From the NCBI GenBank assembly GCA_031472005.1, contig PZJY01000005.1, forward strand, positions 868,001-932,000: DNA of 64,000 bases, in the 5' to 3' direction. The DNA comes from Tetracladium setigerum (taxonomy: Eukaryota > Ascomycota > Leotiomycetes > Helotiales). This document shows, piece after piece, positions 37,665 through 49,184 of this stretch. Positions within the stretch are counted from its first letter, which is position 1; each line of letters starts with the position of its first letter. The position numbers were made by a program, and so were the translations under genes. The notes beneath the pieces are model-generated. The model saw only the letters and a list, made by a program, of their open reading frames with translations, searched no databases and was not told the origin of the DNA.

Positions 37665-38354
37665 CTAGGCCAGGATTTTCTCTGGCTTGCTGGTATTCTC
37701 CTCCATGAACTGGCCCTCCTCCACTTCGCCAACCTCCAACTCGTCTCCTACTTCCAATGCCTTGTCAAATTCTGCAACCTCCTTTGCGACCTGGGCCTCT
37801 GTAGCTTTCTTCCCATCAATACCCTTCAACTCGTGCTCAACCGGCGGTAATCCCATCGCAATCCTCTGGTTTCTAAATCTCTCCTTCACCTTCTCAGTCT
37901 GCATAATCCTCCACCTCAACCTCCACCCACCCGTCCCTAACTCCTTCTTCCTCCCCGCCTTCTCCCCCAACAAATACTCATCCAACCCACCGACCTTATC
38001 CACCGTTCTCAACACCCTCGTCGTAATCCTCATCCTCACAAAATGCTCCAACGCATCACTGTACATCCTTTTCGAGTGTACATTGGGCCTCCAGTACCGT
38101 CTCGTCTTGATCTCATTCTTCTCCGAGACAATATTTCCATACCGGATCTTCTGCGTGCCGTACAGACCGAAATTGGACTGTTTGTAGAACTGCGATGGGC
38201 CGTACGGGTATTCGGGGATGTTTTCGTACTGGCGCGCCAGCTTTTTCATGCCAGATCCGAGCGTGCGAGAGGTGCAGGTGAATGTTCGGAGTTGCGTGAG
38301 CGAAGGATGTGATGGGCGGAGGAGAGGCATTTTGAGGGTGGAAAGGGGCTGCAT
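37665..38354 (-). CDS. MRPL24: mitochondrial large-subunit ribosomal protein bL28m
   Basis: Single exon of 229 residues. A transit-peptide-like start (MQPLSTLKMPLLRPSHPS, rich in Ser, Thr, Arg) is followed by the L28-type core: YGTQKIRYGNIVSEKNEIKT, RRYWRPNVHSKRMYSDALEH, then the helix VRMRITTRVLRTVDKVGGLD. The C-terminal extension is acidic (DELEVGEVEEGQFMEEN), common in fungal mitoribosomal proteins. It acts in the mitochondrial 54S subunit. An alternative start at 38330 (MPLLRPS) has a better A at -3, so the true N terminus may be eight residues shorter. The frame further upstream opens with GTG and was not used. Confidence 0.9.
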   Translation of the reverse strand: MQPLSTLKMPLLRPSHPSLTQLRTFTCTSRTLGSGMKKLARQYENIPEYPYGPSQFYKQSNFGLYGTQKIRYGNIVSEKNEIKTRRYWRPNVHSKRMYSDALEHFVRMRITTRVLRTVDKVGGLDEYLLGEKAGRKKELGTGGWRLRWRIMQTEKVKERFRNQRIAMGLPPVEHELKGIDGKKATEAQVAKEVAEFDKALEVGDELEVGEVEEGQFMEENTSKPEKILA

Positions 38355-38847
38355 GCCCGGCGACTTGACAGGTAATATGCTCACCCAAATTGGCGTGTGG
38401 ACTGGTCTCCGTCAACTGGGGCGATGGCGAGCTGGAGTTCTGGGTTTGGAGATGGGATCGTGGTATGATGTTTTTGGGGAAGCTTGATGTTCTGGAATGA
38501 AGCTGTCGCGACATCTTTTTTTGGGCCCAGAAAAGGTGGGTCATGCGACCAATCACAAAACGATTTTTAGCCGAACCCCTTGGACTCTCTTTGTTTACTC
38601 TACTTTCGAGACAGTAATCGTTCCTCAAATAAATGGGTTATCTCTATCAAATGGTTTCTATTTTGCTTTATCTCATGAGGAAAAAGTTACTGATTGTCAC
38701 CAACTCTTACACATCAAAATGGCGCTGGAGATCCTGCGCCCAGTCGGTTTTCTCGTAATGCACCTAACAGACAACAAACGAGGTTAAATCCTCCCTCCCC
38801 ATCTTCGATTGTCCTAGACTCGAGAATAATAGATGAAATAGATTCAT
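38355..38847. other. intergenic interval
   Basis: Between bL28m and kinase copy A. No gene supported. Confidence 0.35.
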
Positions 38848-41498
38848 TCAGCGGCGATCTCTCGCCTGCGCCCGAAGAAGCTTCCGTTTTTCTTTCTTCG
38901 CCTTCTTTTTGGCCGCGCGTTCCTCTGCTTTTGTCGATTTGTGCTTCCTTCCTTCTTTGATCAGACGAGCCTCATAACTTGCCGCCCCCTCTAAAATTGG
39001 AAGTGTTTGATCAGTAGCGCCCTCGACAGGCCTGTATTTTCTCAAATGATTAGTTGAAAAGCGTACGTGAGGAGGTAGAGTAGCAGCATGTGAGGTGTGC
39101 TAGCTTACAATGGACCATATTCTGCAAAGCGGTTTCCACCATCATTTGGCTCTGGCTGTCCGTACAAATCGAGCAGATCAACATCATTAGGAACAACTTC
39201 GAACTCCTCGAATCTTTTATCTCCACCGCGAGAATCTTGCACAATATGGGTACTAATCACCTTAGGTTGGTCGTACTTGATCACTACATCCTTGATTATG
39301 CGGTTGAGATCACTTCTTCCATCGTGCGAATCCCCGCTGCCGTCTGGCTCGTCAAGAATCGCGATTGCTAATTGAGATTCGAAATATAGTCAGGCGAGGT
39401 CTTGGCTAAGGACTGAATGCATGACTATTACCTACTCATCTCAATTTCTTTTACCAAGTCGACCGGATCAGGCCTTTTGTCGGGATCCGTAGCAAGGCAT
39501 TGGAGCATTTGAGCCATGAAAAATTGAGAATATGGTAACCCCGTCTTGGTTATGAGAGAACCACCAGTAGTGTGAATGTACGAAGCGTTAGGTCCACAGC
39601 TGGCAGGATAAGAAGTATATGGAGGCCGGGCTTCTCTGATAAAACTGCAGGGCCAAATGATCAGCAATCTAAGGGCGGGAGAAGTCGCTCTCGATTCCCC
39701 ATTGGGACATACATCATCGAATATATTATGTTGGCCACACCCCATACATCAAGTTTCATTCCAATCTTCCTACCAGCTAGGTTTTCCTCTATCATTTCCT
39801 TTTCGATGTCAGCAAATCATGGTGATGATGGTCGGTTGGAAGAGCCTGAGTTACAGGTGGTTTGACGGAATTGCGCCACAATGTGCTTCTAATCCATGGT
39901 TCGCTTGTTTCACGCTGTGTCCCGGGCCAAAGCATCGATATGCCAAAGTCTGCGAACTTGGATCTTTTCAGCAATCATTCTTGCAATTAATAATGGGGCC
40001 ATACCTTGAACACCAATCTTTTATAGTGGTTACTGGTATTGCCCGGCCCAGCAAGGTCTCCAATTAAAACTAAGTTTTGTCAGCATGATTTCACAACTCT
40101 ATTCACCACTTTACACAAAGACAAAACCTGGTAATGCTTCTGATACCAGAAATCTCTCAAAAACGAGATCTCTGGGCGAGTCATCTTTCTCCCCTTTAAA
40201 ACACGCCACAAGAGTTGAACATTTAAAAGTCCTCCCGAGTCCATTTGTTTTGAATTCTCCTTGATTTTCGATGTAATGAATTGAATTCCCGGGGAGGAAA
40301 ACTTACTGTTTGCTGACTTGGTATCGAAATGAAAAATGGGCTGCCAATTGTCCTGAGGCTGGGTGTGGTTCTCGCTTCCGTGATTCAACACGACTAGTTA
40401 CTTATGAGACTACTTCTTTCCGGTGACCAAAACACCAACATATCTAACCCTTTCGCAAGACAATGCTACAATCTAACGTTAGTTGAGTATTCCAATACAG
40501 TGACATGATCCCATTTTACCCAGATTCTCCATAATTCACCCTCGTCCGGGTAGCTGTGAGACGACTCACGACGTATCAGACTATCCCAAATCAAAAAAAA
40601 TACTTGTATTCTCAGTGAAGGTTATGTACGGGGCAAACTTATGGGCATCTCCCTTTTCGCAATATTCTCTATTCCCAATTAGTAGAACTTAAATCGAAAA
40701 CTGGTCGACAGAACAGTTTTTGCTGCGAGATCTCACAAATATATTCTCCCCACATGAGGAAATGACTTGATTTGGAACTGGGACACATTGCCTTTGGCAA
40801 ATCGTTCTGGTGCTGGATCGTAGCCTGTTTCCATTCTGTTAGCCTGTTGGGTTTTCTCGGTGTCCGCAAATTGTGACAGTCATGGAACCAATATTCAAGT
40901 CACTGCAGACAGCTAGCTTTATAAAATGTCCAAAATTCAAGATGAAGGAGAACATTGACTGACCTTTATGCGTGCCCGTTCCTGGTTCAACTTTAGTTGA
41001 TGCATACAATTTAACAATGTGCTCGGAATTGGCCTTTTTCAGTAATTGCAGAAACATTGACTCTCTAATCAATGAGTCAATGCTCCCAGACCTCGATTGT
41101 TTAACTACGACAAATTTGGGGAAGTTCTCTATTTCACGTGGTATAAGAAGGAATCCTTTGTATTGGAACAGCGTGCACACTCCCTACCCACCGACCGAGT
41201 CAGCGCATCAAAAATAACCACGAAGTCTTTTTCCCCAACAAAGTATACTATCATAAGTCCCTTGACCTAGAACTTTTTTGGCCTGCCAGCCCTGCTTGTA
41301 TAGATTCCCTTGATGCCAATATATTGATCGTCGTAGATATGTCTTTATGCGCGTTTCGGCTTTGGCGACTTCGTCCATGTCTTCCCATCCCTTTAGTTGG
41401 TGATTGTAAGCCTCTAGTACTGGTCTCCTCCTCCTTTGATCTAGCATTCTTTCTCGTTCCATTTGCCTATATTTGATGGCTTGCTTCCATGTTTCCAT
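38848..41498 (-). CDS. protein kinase-like gene, copy A, probably decaying
   Basis: Most of the gene can be rebuilt from exons 41498-41249, about 41179-40964, 40824-40737, 40668 to 40520 (with an unresolved intron), 40465-40444, 40393-40307, 40069-40005, 39956-39855, 39798-39713, 39644-39436, 39367-39109 and 39040-38848. Kinase landmarks: VLGQGTY glycine loop, FVVVKQS (Lys), RESMFLQLLKKA (alpha-C Glu), RIYLEYCEKGDA hinge, FHFDTKSAN catalytic loop, FADFGIS, and KPPEM with KLDVWGVANIIYS. A basic tail ends KKKAKKEKRKLLRAQARDRR. Two junctions are abnormal relative to copy B: after CLAKGL the donor reads ATATGT instead of GTATGT, and after the glycine loop it reads GATAGT. Catalytic Asp, Lys and Asn remain but DIKPGN has become DTKSAN. 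It is either a pseudogene or uses alternative splice sites. Confidence 0.55.
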
Positions 41499-42553
41499 CT
41501 TGTTCACTATAGGTGCCCAAGGGCGGGTCGAGGATATGATTGCGTGGTTGTGGGTATTGGCAGAAAGCTCGATGAACTGCGCATTAAAATATAATGGGAA
41601 GGTTGAAATGGACTGGTATGAATCCGAAAATCAATAAGATGAAGTAGATAGCTTTATCGCGGTTTTAGAACTAGAATGGGTGGTTTGAGGTTTGGGGTAA
41701 CAGGGCTTTTGTTGTGGTAAAGAGATTGACCTGGACAAAGGATTGTGTTGGTAGAATAATACGTATACAAGTGATTCACTTGAGGCCAAAGGGAGACACT
41801 ACGGTCCAAGATATACTATTATATTCCTGGTTTAATAATGTCTAAGGAGCCAGTTCATCGGTGGCCTAGAAGGTGGTTATATACACTTAAAAGGGGGTGA
41901 GTCACGTGATAACTGTCTCTGTTCAGCTACCACTGACCACCAAAGCGCAACTGAGCGTACCACCACTCCGGTACTATACAGCATCTGACCACTGGCTACT
42001 GAGTACTATTTACAGCTAACGATTCATCTGGAGTGTTATTCTAACAGATTGGCTCTCTTGTCTCGCCGACTGCTTTGAGAAGATCAAAGAAACACTGCTC
42101 AAAGATCTATTCTTAGTCCGCGAATGTCGATGGAGTAAAGCTGTCTAATTTATGGTTTTATAGATGGACCAGCGGTCTACATTGGGTGTTCGTCGTACAA
42201 TTCAAGCAAACCGAGCTCTGAACAAGCACACGCTTCCATAGACAGCTAAAGCTAAGTTAATCTCTACTCATAGACATCCATCATTCAGACCCAATGCAGC
42301 ATGGAACTCCCGTTTTTCGTACTAAGCTCTATCGCCTCCCTCATCCAAAAGACCTCATTTGTATTCAACCAACTCGTGTGACTTCAGCAGACTTGCACGT
42401 ATTCATTTCCCTCAACTCAATATTGAGAAGATTCCACTCTTCCCGAAAACATTTGAAACGAAACCCCAGTTTTTGGAATGACAATAATTGGATTGTGTGA
42501 CTACGGGTTCGGTTTTGCAATAAATGCCGGCCACTGATATCCCATCTCGACTT
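41499..42553. other. interval between tandem kinase genes
   Basis: Holds the promoter of copy A. An open stretch just upstream of 41498 (about 41500-41640) lacks an ATG and ends in a stop; it could be a further 5' exon. Nothing else is supported. Confidence 0.35.
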
Positions 42554-44805
42554 TTACACGAAGGGTTTATCTTTGTAATCCTTGTGTAATGAATAATTCA
42601 ACCAATCTGCATGCTCATTAAAGCGTGGTGGTGTCTCAGATCCACCTCTGGCCTCTTTACGATCTCGCGTGGTTATCTCCACCATGATCAAGCGGCTCTC
42701 TTCCGGAAAAAGAGGGCCAGAAGGCAATGGAACCCATCTAAATCTCTTTCCTCCCCTTGAATTATTTTTTGTAGCAGTTTTCTTCCCAGCTGCCATTAGA
42801 TCTAAATCATCGAAGTCTGAGGGTTTTGGCATTGAATGGCGAGGTTTCCAATTCCAAGAGCCGTGTACAGTTTCACTCTCCGGACGGACACTGACATCTT
42901 CATTTTGATCTCGTACATATTTCTTGAGTTTGGATTGTTTAGTCATTCGAAAATCTATTTCGTTATTGTCATAAATGCTTAGCACGTCTTTTAACTCCTT
43001 GAGAAGGTCGCGGGCGGTCGGACGATGCGTTGGATTGTGTGCCAAACAGTGAAGCAAAACCTCTCGAAACTTTTCTGAGTAGCCGTATAAATCACGGTAG
43101 AAATCGCCAGCATATGTAGGGACTGCTGGATTCGAGAGTTTTCTTCTGTTTGTGACCTGTACTGGAATGTTGGCCATGCATAAGTTGTATGGCATTCCGT
43201 TTTTCTCAAGGGTAAAGCAATACATCGTTGCCCCAATGCTCCAAATATTCGCTGCTGGTGATATATCTCGGTCGTTACGCGCTCTCATTGCGCATTCCTT
43301 CTCAATGTTAGCAAGAATTTGAGTTGCAATTTTTTCTCTGAAGAAATCACACTTACTGGAGGCTGAAAGCCATCGGTTCCTCGCCAGGCCGTGTGGTCAT
43401 ACCATTTCTTGCTTGTGCCCAATTTCGCCCCTGGATATAACCGAGCATGGCCAAAGTCTGCAATCTAAAATATTGTATGCTGAGTTTCTATTCTTTGCGT
43501 GATAAAACTGTATCGTACCTTGAAGACATCCATTTTATCATGAGGCTGTTCTGCCGAATCACGATTCTGCACAAACACTCACAAATTTTAGTTAAGTTGT
43601 AAGAGAGGTTCCAGGAAAAGTACATTTACCATTACCAGGTTTGATGTCAAAATGTACTATCGAGGTCCAGGCACTATCAGCTTCTCCCTTCTCTTTCCCA
43701 TGCTCGAGGACAACTGCAATATCTAATAAGCATTGATTCCGAGCTTCGATCGAAGGGATATGGGGACTTCATACAAGCAGCCTTTGCGAGGCACTCAAAT
43801 ATTCTCCATAGCGCTTCTTCCGATGGCCCCGTTCCATTGCTATGAAAATTATTACGAGTTTGAGCTGCAAGGGAGGTTTGGTCTGAGCTTGCTTACCCAA
43901 CCCTTTTCTTGTAGTTGGTCCAGCGATAGATGTCCATGCTCTTTTCATCACAGTATTCCATATATATTCTAGTAACTTTTGGATAACTACTTTTTTTCCA
44001 AGTATTAACAGATTCTACCCCAGGGCCGGAGCTTTGTCTTTGCCTACGGTTCTCGGGTTTGTCTTCCGGAGGTGGGTCGAAATCTATTATGAAGCATTCA
44101 GTTCTTTTGAAATGCTTCTAGAGGTCGTGGGGTCTCTGAATGAGTACACCTACTGCAATGTGTCCCAGTTCCATGTTCTGTGAGGGTAGCAGATCCGGGG
44201 GTAGGATGGTACAACTTGGGAATATGTATAGATCCAGCAGTGTTCAGATACCGCAACATCTTGGATTCGTTTTCAAGAGCATCATCCTCCTCCTCCTCCT
44301 CCTCCTCATCATCATCGGATCTCTTTGCCCTTGCCTGCTTGACAACAATCTTATTCGGAATTTTCCGCTTCCTTCCTATGTATCTGAATAGACCACATAT
44401 ACCCTGAGAGTGAGCCTTATTAGCATTCGTTCTTCTGGGTCAGATGAGTGGGAACTATTCAACTTCCAGCCGAAAATATGATTATTTGAGCGAAAATAAC
44501 ATACATTCCCCCTTGACCCAGCACCTTCTCAGGTACCCAATCAATTCCAAACCTTCCTCAATGCCATTGACCTGATCTTTTCATCCATACAGCGTGCCTG
44601 TTTTTTGTCCGATCGATAGCGGTCAAACTATTCCAAAACTTACTTCGTTCGGTTATCTCCTTTTTTGGCGCCATAATTGTTAATGAGAAAAATGCCGTAA
44701 GATATTATGCTTAAATTTGAATTGACAGTAAGTGGTATAAATACCTTCGTCTTCCCTTGCAAAGTAATTGACGCTTGTCTTAGACCCATGTCTTTGTCTT
44801 GGCAT
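42554..44805 (-). CDS. fungal Ser/Thr protein kinase, copy B
   Basis: Downstream exons fit well: 44403-44154, 44083-43897, 43839-43775, 43713-43630, 43577-43519, 43464-43357 and 43297-42554. They read VLGQGGMY|GICGLFRYIG (glycine loop), KIVVKQ (Lys), ENESKMLRYL (Glu), RIYMEYCDEKSM hinge, VHFDIKPGN catalytic loop, FKIADFGHARLY, FQPPECAMRARNDRDISP, and a C-terminal tail (about 160 residues) with little homology. The N-terminal part, from a tentative ATG at 44805 to 44501, needs at least one intron and possibly one missing base near 44547 (GGTTTGGA versus GGTTTTGGA). A (CCT)n tract at 44284-44310 encodes a Glu run. It is related in sequence and intron positions to copy A, so the two are a tandem duplicate. 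Substrate unknown. Confidence 0.7.
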
Positions 44806-46327
44806 TTTGTTCAAAGGACGATTCAAAACAAAGAATCGTCACGAATGTTCAGTTCTGAAATGCTTTGAGAGCCTCAAGCAATTTCACTGATAAAGAAACA
44901 TAGATTTGAAAATAGACTTCGCCGGTTCGGGGTTTTTTCGACAAGCATTTTATCTCGAATCGGCACTAGCCCGCAAGACACCCACACCGCAGTTGCCAAA
45001 GTGTTGATTATTGTCCTTCTTGCCTGTCCTAAAGCTCTCAAAATCTCCTCATCCACGGAATTCAGAATTTGTATTGTTGAAAAAGCCATCTGCCCGTGAC
45101 CCAAGATGAAAATGCTGCACTTCTGCTATAAATTTTCATGGGTCAGTTTCGCTGAAATTCCAATTCGACGTCGAGTGGATGTTTTTTCTCAGCTTCCCAC
45201 GCATGCTTTCATTTCGTTCATAAGTAAGCAAGTTTCCAAAAGCATGATACGTCAATTTTAGACACTGCGGTTCTTAGATATCTCGCTACTGTGAGCGATT
45301 TTTTAGAATGAAGTCATAGACTCGTGGAGGTAGATCCTCCTACTACTGACAATGGATCGGAGGATACAGAGGATTCGTTATTTCCAGGACTGTATGTGCC
45401 TCTACAGTAATGCACTTCAGAAACAATCTCCCAGGTTCATTCGACTCATTATCTCAAGTACACAGCCTCCATATCACGAATATGCCGCAGTGCGAGCATG
45501 GAGTGATGATTGGCACGGCACCATCCATTACCATCACCCCACCTCCTCTACATCGTTCTAGAAATTCCATGCAGTCTCAAATCGCCGGAAAGCCCAGCAA
45601 GAACATCAAGACCCCGACAACCTGCCCAGATCCAAGGTCTGCAGCAAAGCACGAACTTCGCGAATCCCAAACTTTGAAGTCAACTCGTGTGGTTACGCCC
45701 CTAAATTGGGTTTCCTCGCTTAATCCCCGAGATGCCAAGACAACGGTTGGGTTTCAGCCAATCAGCATCGGCGTGGGAGTCTTCCCTTCCAAGCATTTGC
45801 ACACGTGGGGTTTAGTGTCAACATCACTGGTCGTGGGAATGAAGATATAATTCTGACACTTTTGCCCGTCAACGCAAGTGGCGTTCTCGATGAGGAAATA
45901 TCGACTTGGCAAGTGTCAACTGATCCTAGCCGATCAAACCCAAACATACACTTTTGGGGTCCTGCCACTCCTGCGATCCGGTCAGAGTAATTGCTAGTGG
46001 TGGGGGAAGGGGCTGTCTGCCTCCCCGTGCTTGTCTCGCCTCATTATCTATTGTTAATATTGCATCGGACCCTGCTACAATCCTTTGGTTCCTAGTAGTC
46101 CAGCCTTGTTGTAGTCCAATGAGCATGGCCATGTCAAGATCGTGTTCGACGCACGCGATGTGCACGGGAGGAGCCTCGCGACATACGATACATTCCCTCT
46201 GTCCATGGCAGGGTGATATATAGTTCCTTTTTCATCCTCCTATCTAAAACGTCTCTTGTTCCCTGCAGCGTGTAGTACCGTTCAAAGCTCTGTCTGCCTG
46301 TTCTCAAGGGTAGAAAGTGCCGTCAAG
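44806..46327. other. gene-free interval
   Basis: Short unconvincing frames only. Upstream region of copy B and of the MFS transporter. Confidence 0.35.
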
Positions 46328-48284
46328 ATGTCGGGAATCAATCACAGCCACAAGACATCGAATTTCTCAAACACTTCAAAGTTGTCGGACGACGAGGACA
46401 AGGAGGTCAATTACGACAATAGCGATCATAATATCTACCCCACTGCCGAACAGCCTTACTATGAACCGCGATCAAAATACTCTGTGCGCAACACATGGCA
46501 ACTCTTCACCGCGGCCGAGAGGCGAAATATCGCCATCTATATTGCGGGGATCATGCTGTACAAGTTCGGATTGGAGGCCTTCAACGGCAGTATTATTGCC
46601 TTAGCGACGAATCGTTATGATTACGATGCGGAAAGGAAGGGAACGACCGCAAAGACTTTTGAGAGGGTGGGCTTGTTGGTTGGATTGAACCAGGCCTTCC
46701 AGTATGTTGAACTCTAAATCTGCATTTGAACAATTTCAAACATCTTTTTAGAAAACTTGCTAACACCACATCAGATGTGTTGGATCTATTCTCATTGCGC
46801 CCCTTATCAAGCGATTTCCAACTCGCTCCGTCCTGTCCCTTGCCATCCTAACCTTCGGCCTCCTCACCGCACTCCTTCTCATCATCGACGCTGCAACAGG
46901 CGGCCGCATCAAGCCCACTGGTTGGTCCCTCACACACACAAAAGAAGATTACTCCTACTATGGCACATACAACACTGAGGGCATAATTCCTATCTACTGC
47001 GTCACTGGTATCGCATATGGCATGGTAGAACTCATCCGCCGTGTCATTCCTCGCGACATTGTTGGAGGTGACGTTCAAAAACTGAGAAGAATGGATGCCA
47101 TGGTACACATGTTCTACGAAGTTTCTGGCACAGCTGGAGCATTCTGCACCGCTCTAGGTCTCATTCCCTACTTTGGAAACAACATGTCTTTCATTATCAC
47201 ACCTATCTGTTTCACCTGCGCCGCTGTCGTGTGGTTTTTCATTTCTACCCTGGATTTCAAGAGATCGAATTTGGATATGATGGCTGGACAGCCTACTTAT
47301 GTCCGCGCAGTTCTCGGCGGTTTTGTTTTGTTCTTTGAGAGTATCTGGACTGGTGCTCGCATTATTTTCACGAGTCGTAAATATATCTGGCTCGTTCCTG
47401 GATACTCTTTCGCTTTGTATGGACATCGTTATCTTGAGAATGGCATCGCCCCAGCTATTGCAAAGAGATATCTTGGAAATTCTGCTTGGTCGCAAATCAT
47501 TGTGGGAGGATCCAACTTTGGAGAACGTAAGTTTTTGAAGTGCTGCTGATAATTGGACTGGGACTGACAAATTCTTCAGTTCTCGGCGCTTTGTTCGTCT
47601 TCCTCTTCACCAATCTCATCAAAACGCCCATGCCATGGCTTCGTCTCGATGCTCTTCTTTTGATGATTGTTTGGTATCTTCCAACCTGGAAGCCAGAACC
47701 AAATCAGGTTAGCGCCGCATGGATTGCAGCTGCAACTTTCATTCCCATCTCATTTGGCTGGTAAGTCATCACTTACGTCTTATTAATCAACAAGACCCCT
47801 CCTCTCCCGTAAACGCTTTAGACTATACTTTCTAAAGCCCAAAATACAAATCAACTTCACACACTAAGCTAACTTTTCTTCTTCCCCCAAACAGGGCAGC
47901 TGGTGATGTCTCCCTCGCATCCTACATCCAAGCGCTCCTCCAACGCGAAGAATCCACCCACGCCAACGTCTCCCCCTTGGAGCAGTCATGGCCTTCCTCT
48001 ACAGCACTTACATCGTCATGTATGCTATTGCGTCTCCCCTTCTTGGCCGATACATCGACCACATCTCCAAAGTCAACAAACAAGACATCTCATCTGGAGT
48101 TCGCAATATTGCCGGCATCCAATTCACAATCTTGGCTGTGGTTATTATCGGCGCTACATTTATTCCACGAGGAGCCGGAAGCTTGAATCCGGAGATGATT
48201 GGGAAACAGGATTTGGAATGTCCTGGGAATGGGCCGGTGGAGTTGAGTGGTGTGAAGGAGGAGGATCATACTGCAAGGCATTAA
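46328..48284 (+). CDS. major facilitator superfamily transporter
   Basis: Four exons (46328-46701, 46775-47526, 47580-47760, 47895-48284) would encode 565 residues. The N-terminal 50 residues are hydrophilic. About 12 membrane segments follow, for example SVLSLAILTFGLLTALLLI, TAGAFCTALGLIPYFG, FLYSTYIVMYAIASPLLG and IAGIQFTILAVVIIGATFIP. The motif RRVIPRDIVGGDVQKLRRMD between helices is typical of a conserved ascomycete MFS clade whose substrate I cannot name. Exon 4 slips frame at about 47972-47980: one extra C (or G) gives SPLGAVMAFLYSTYI and leads to the stop at 48284. The as-written frame instead runs into non-protein-like sequence. The cytosolic tail ends ELSGVKEEDHTARH. Confidence 0.85.
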
Positions 48285-49184
48285 TTAGAAATTGGATGAT
48301 GCGTGCGCATTTTAGGCAAAAAATTGTATTAGTAGAAAGTAATTCTATTAGATTTCATCATGCTAGGAAGACTGTGGTGTTTGTTCTTGTGTTCTCTGTC
48401 CAAGTTAAGCGACAGTAGCCGAAAGACAATCCGCCTTGTCGCTCACTGTACCTTCAGGGACGGAAACATAAGTATTCTGGTGGACCCTACTTATCTCGAT
48501 GACCGACTGCGCTTGAGTCTCAGCGGAGTTCGGAGACGAAAGTAGATCTATGCTGTGACTATCACTCCCTCGCCGATCTTTCAAGGTCAACGCCGTCTCA
48601 CGACATGGAAACACGCGTCAAAACCAAGCACTTCAAATAGAAGAAATCCATAACACATGCTCGTGTCTCTCTTTTTCATTTCTTCTTTCCAAAGTTAGTA
48701 CTATAAACTAAGGGCCGTGGGTCATAGGAGCTATAGGCCTAGCAGTTAAGTGGCTAGCTAGGACTACTTTAAGAGAACTCCTGTTATTAGTATTGGTTAT
48801 CTTAATATAATACGCTAGTTTAGGAACTAGGAAAGTTACATGATTACATTACTATTAAGAATATTAAGAATTGTTATGGCACTGTTCACCGGTACGATCA
48901 GGTAACAAAGCAGGGACGTATGGTGATGTGTGCAAATGAATTATGATCGATCGTAACAATAGGCTCTGATACTAAGAAAAGAAGAAAACTACCGATTAAT
49001 AAGTGGCGAGAGGCCGAGCTATATACATGTCCGTAACCACTAGGGATTGAATTTGAAAGTGGGCTAAATAAACTATCTGCCTAATACGAATACGAATCAC
49101 TGGAAAATCTGAAACACCAAATACTTAGCCTCAAAGCGATTTATATGTTACGGCAAGCCGTGAACAGATGTGTGTATCTATTTC
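48285..49184. other. AT-rich interval resembling decayed transposon
   Basis: TA-rich, stop-codon-rich sequence with no open frame, consistent with a RIP-degraded element. On the minus strand, 48961-48973 reads GTATCAGAGCC, close to the initiator-Met tRNA primer-binding site of LTR retroelements (usually TGGTATCAGAGC). No terminal repeats were found by eye. Confidence 0.35.

Noticed and set aside
44284..44310. CCT repeat as an intergenic microsatellite
   Set aside because: It encodes a Glu run in frame within kinase copy B.
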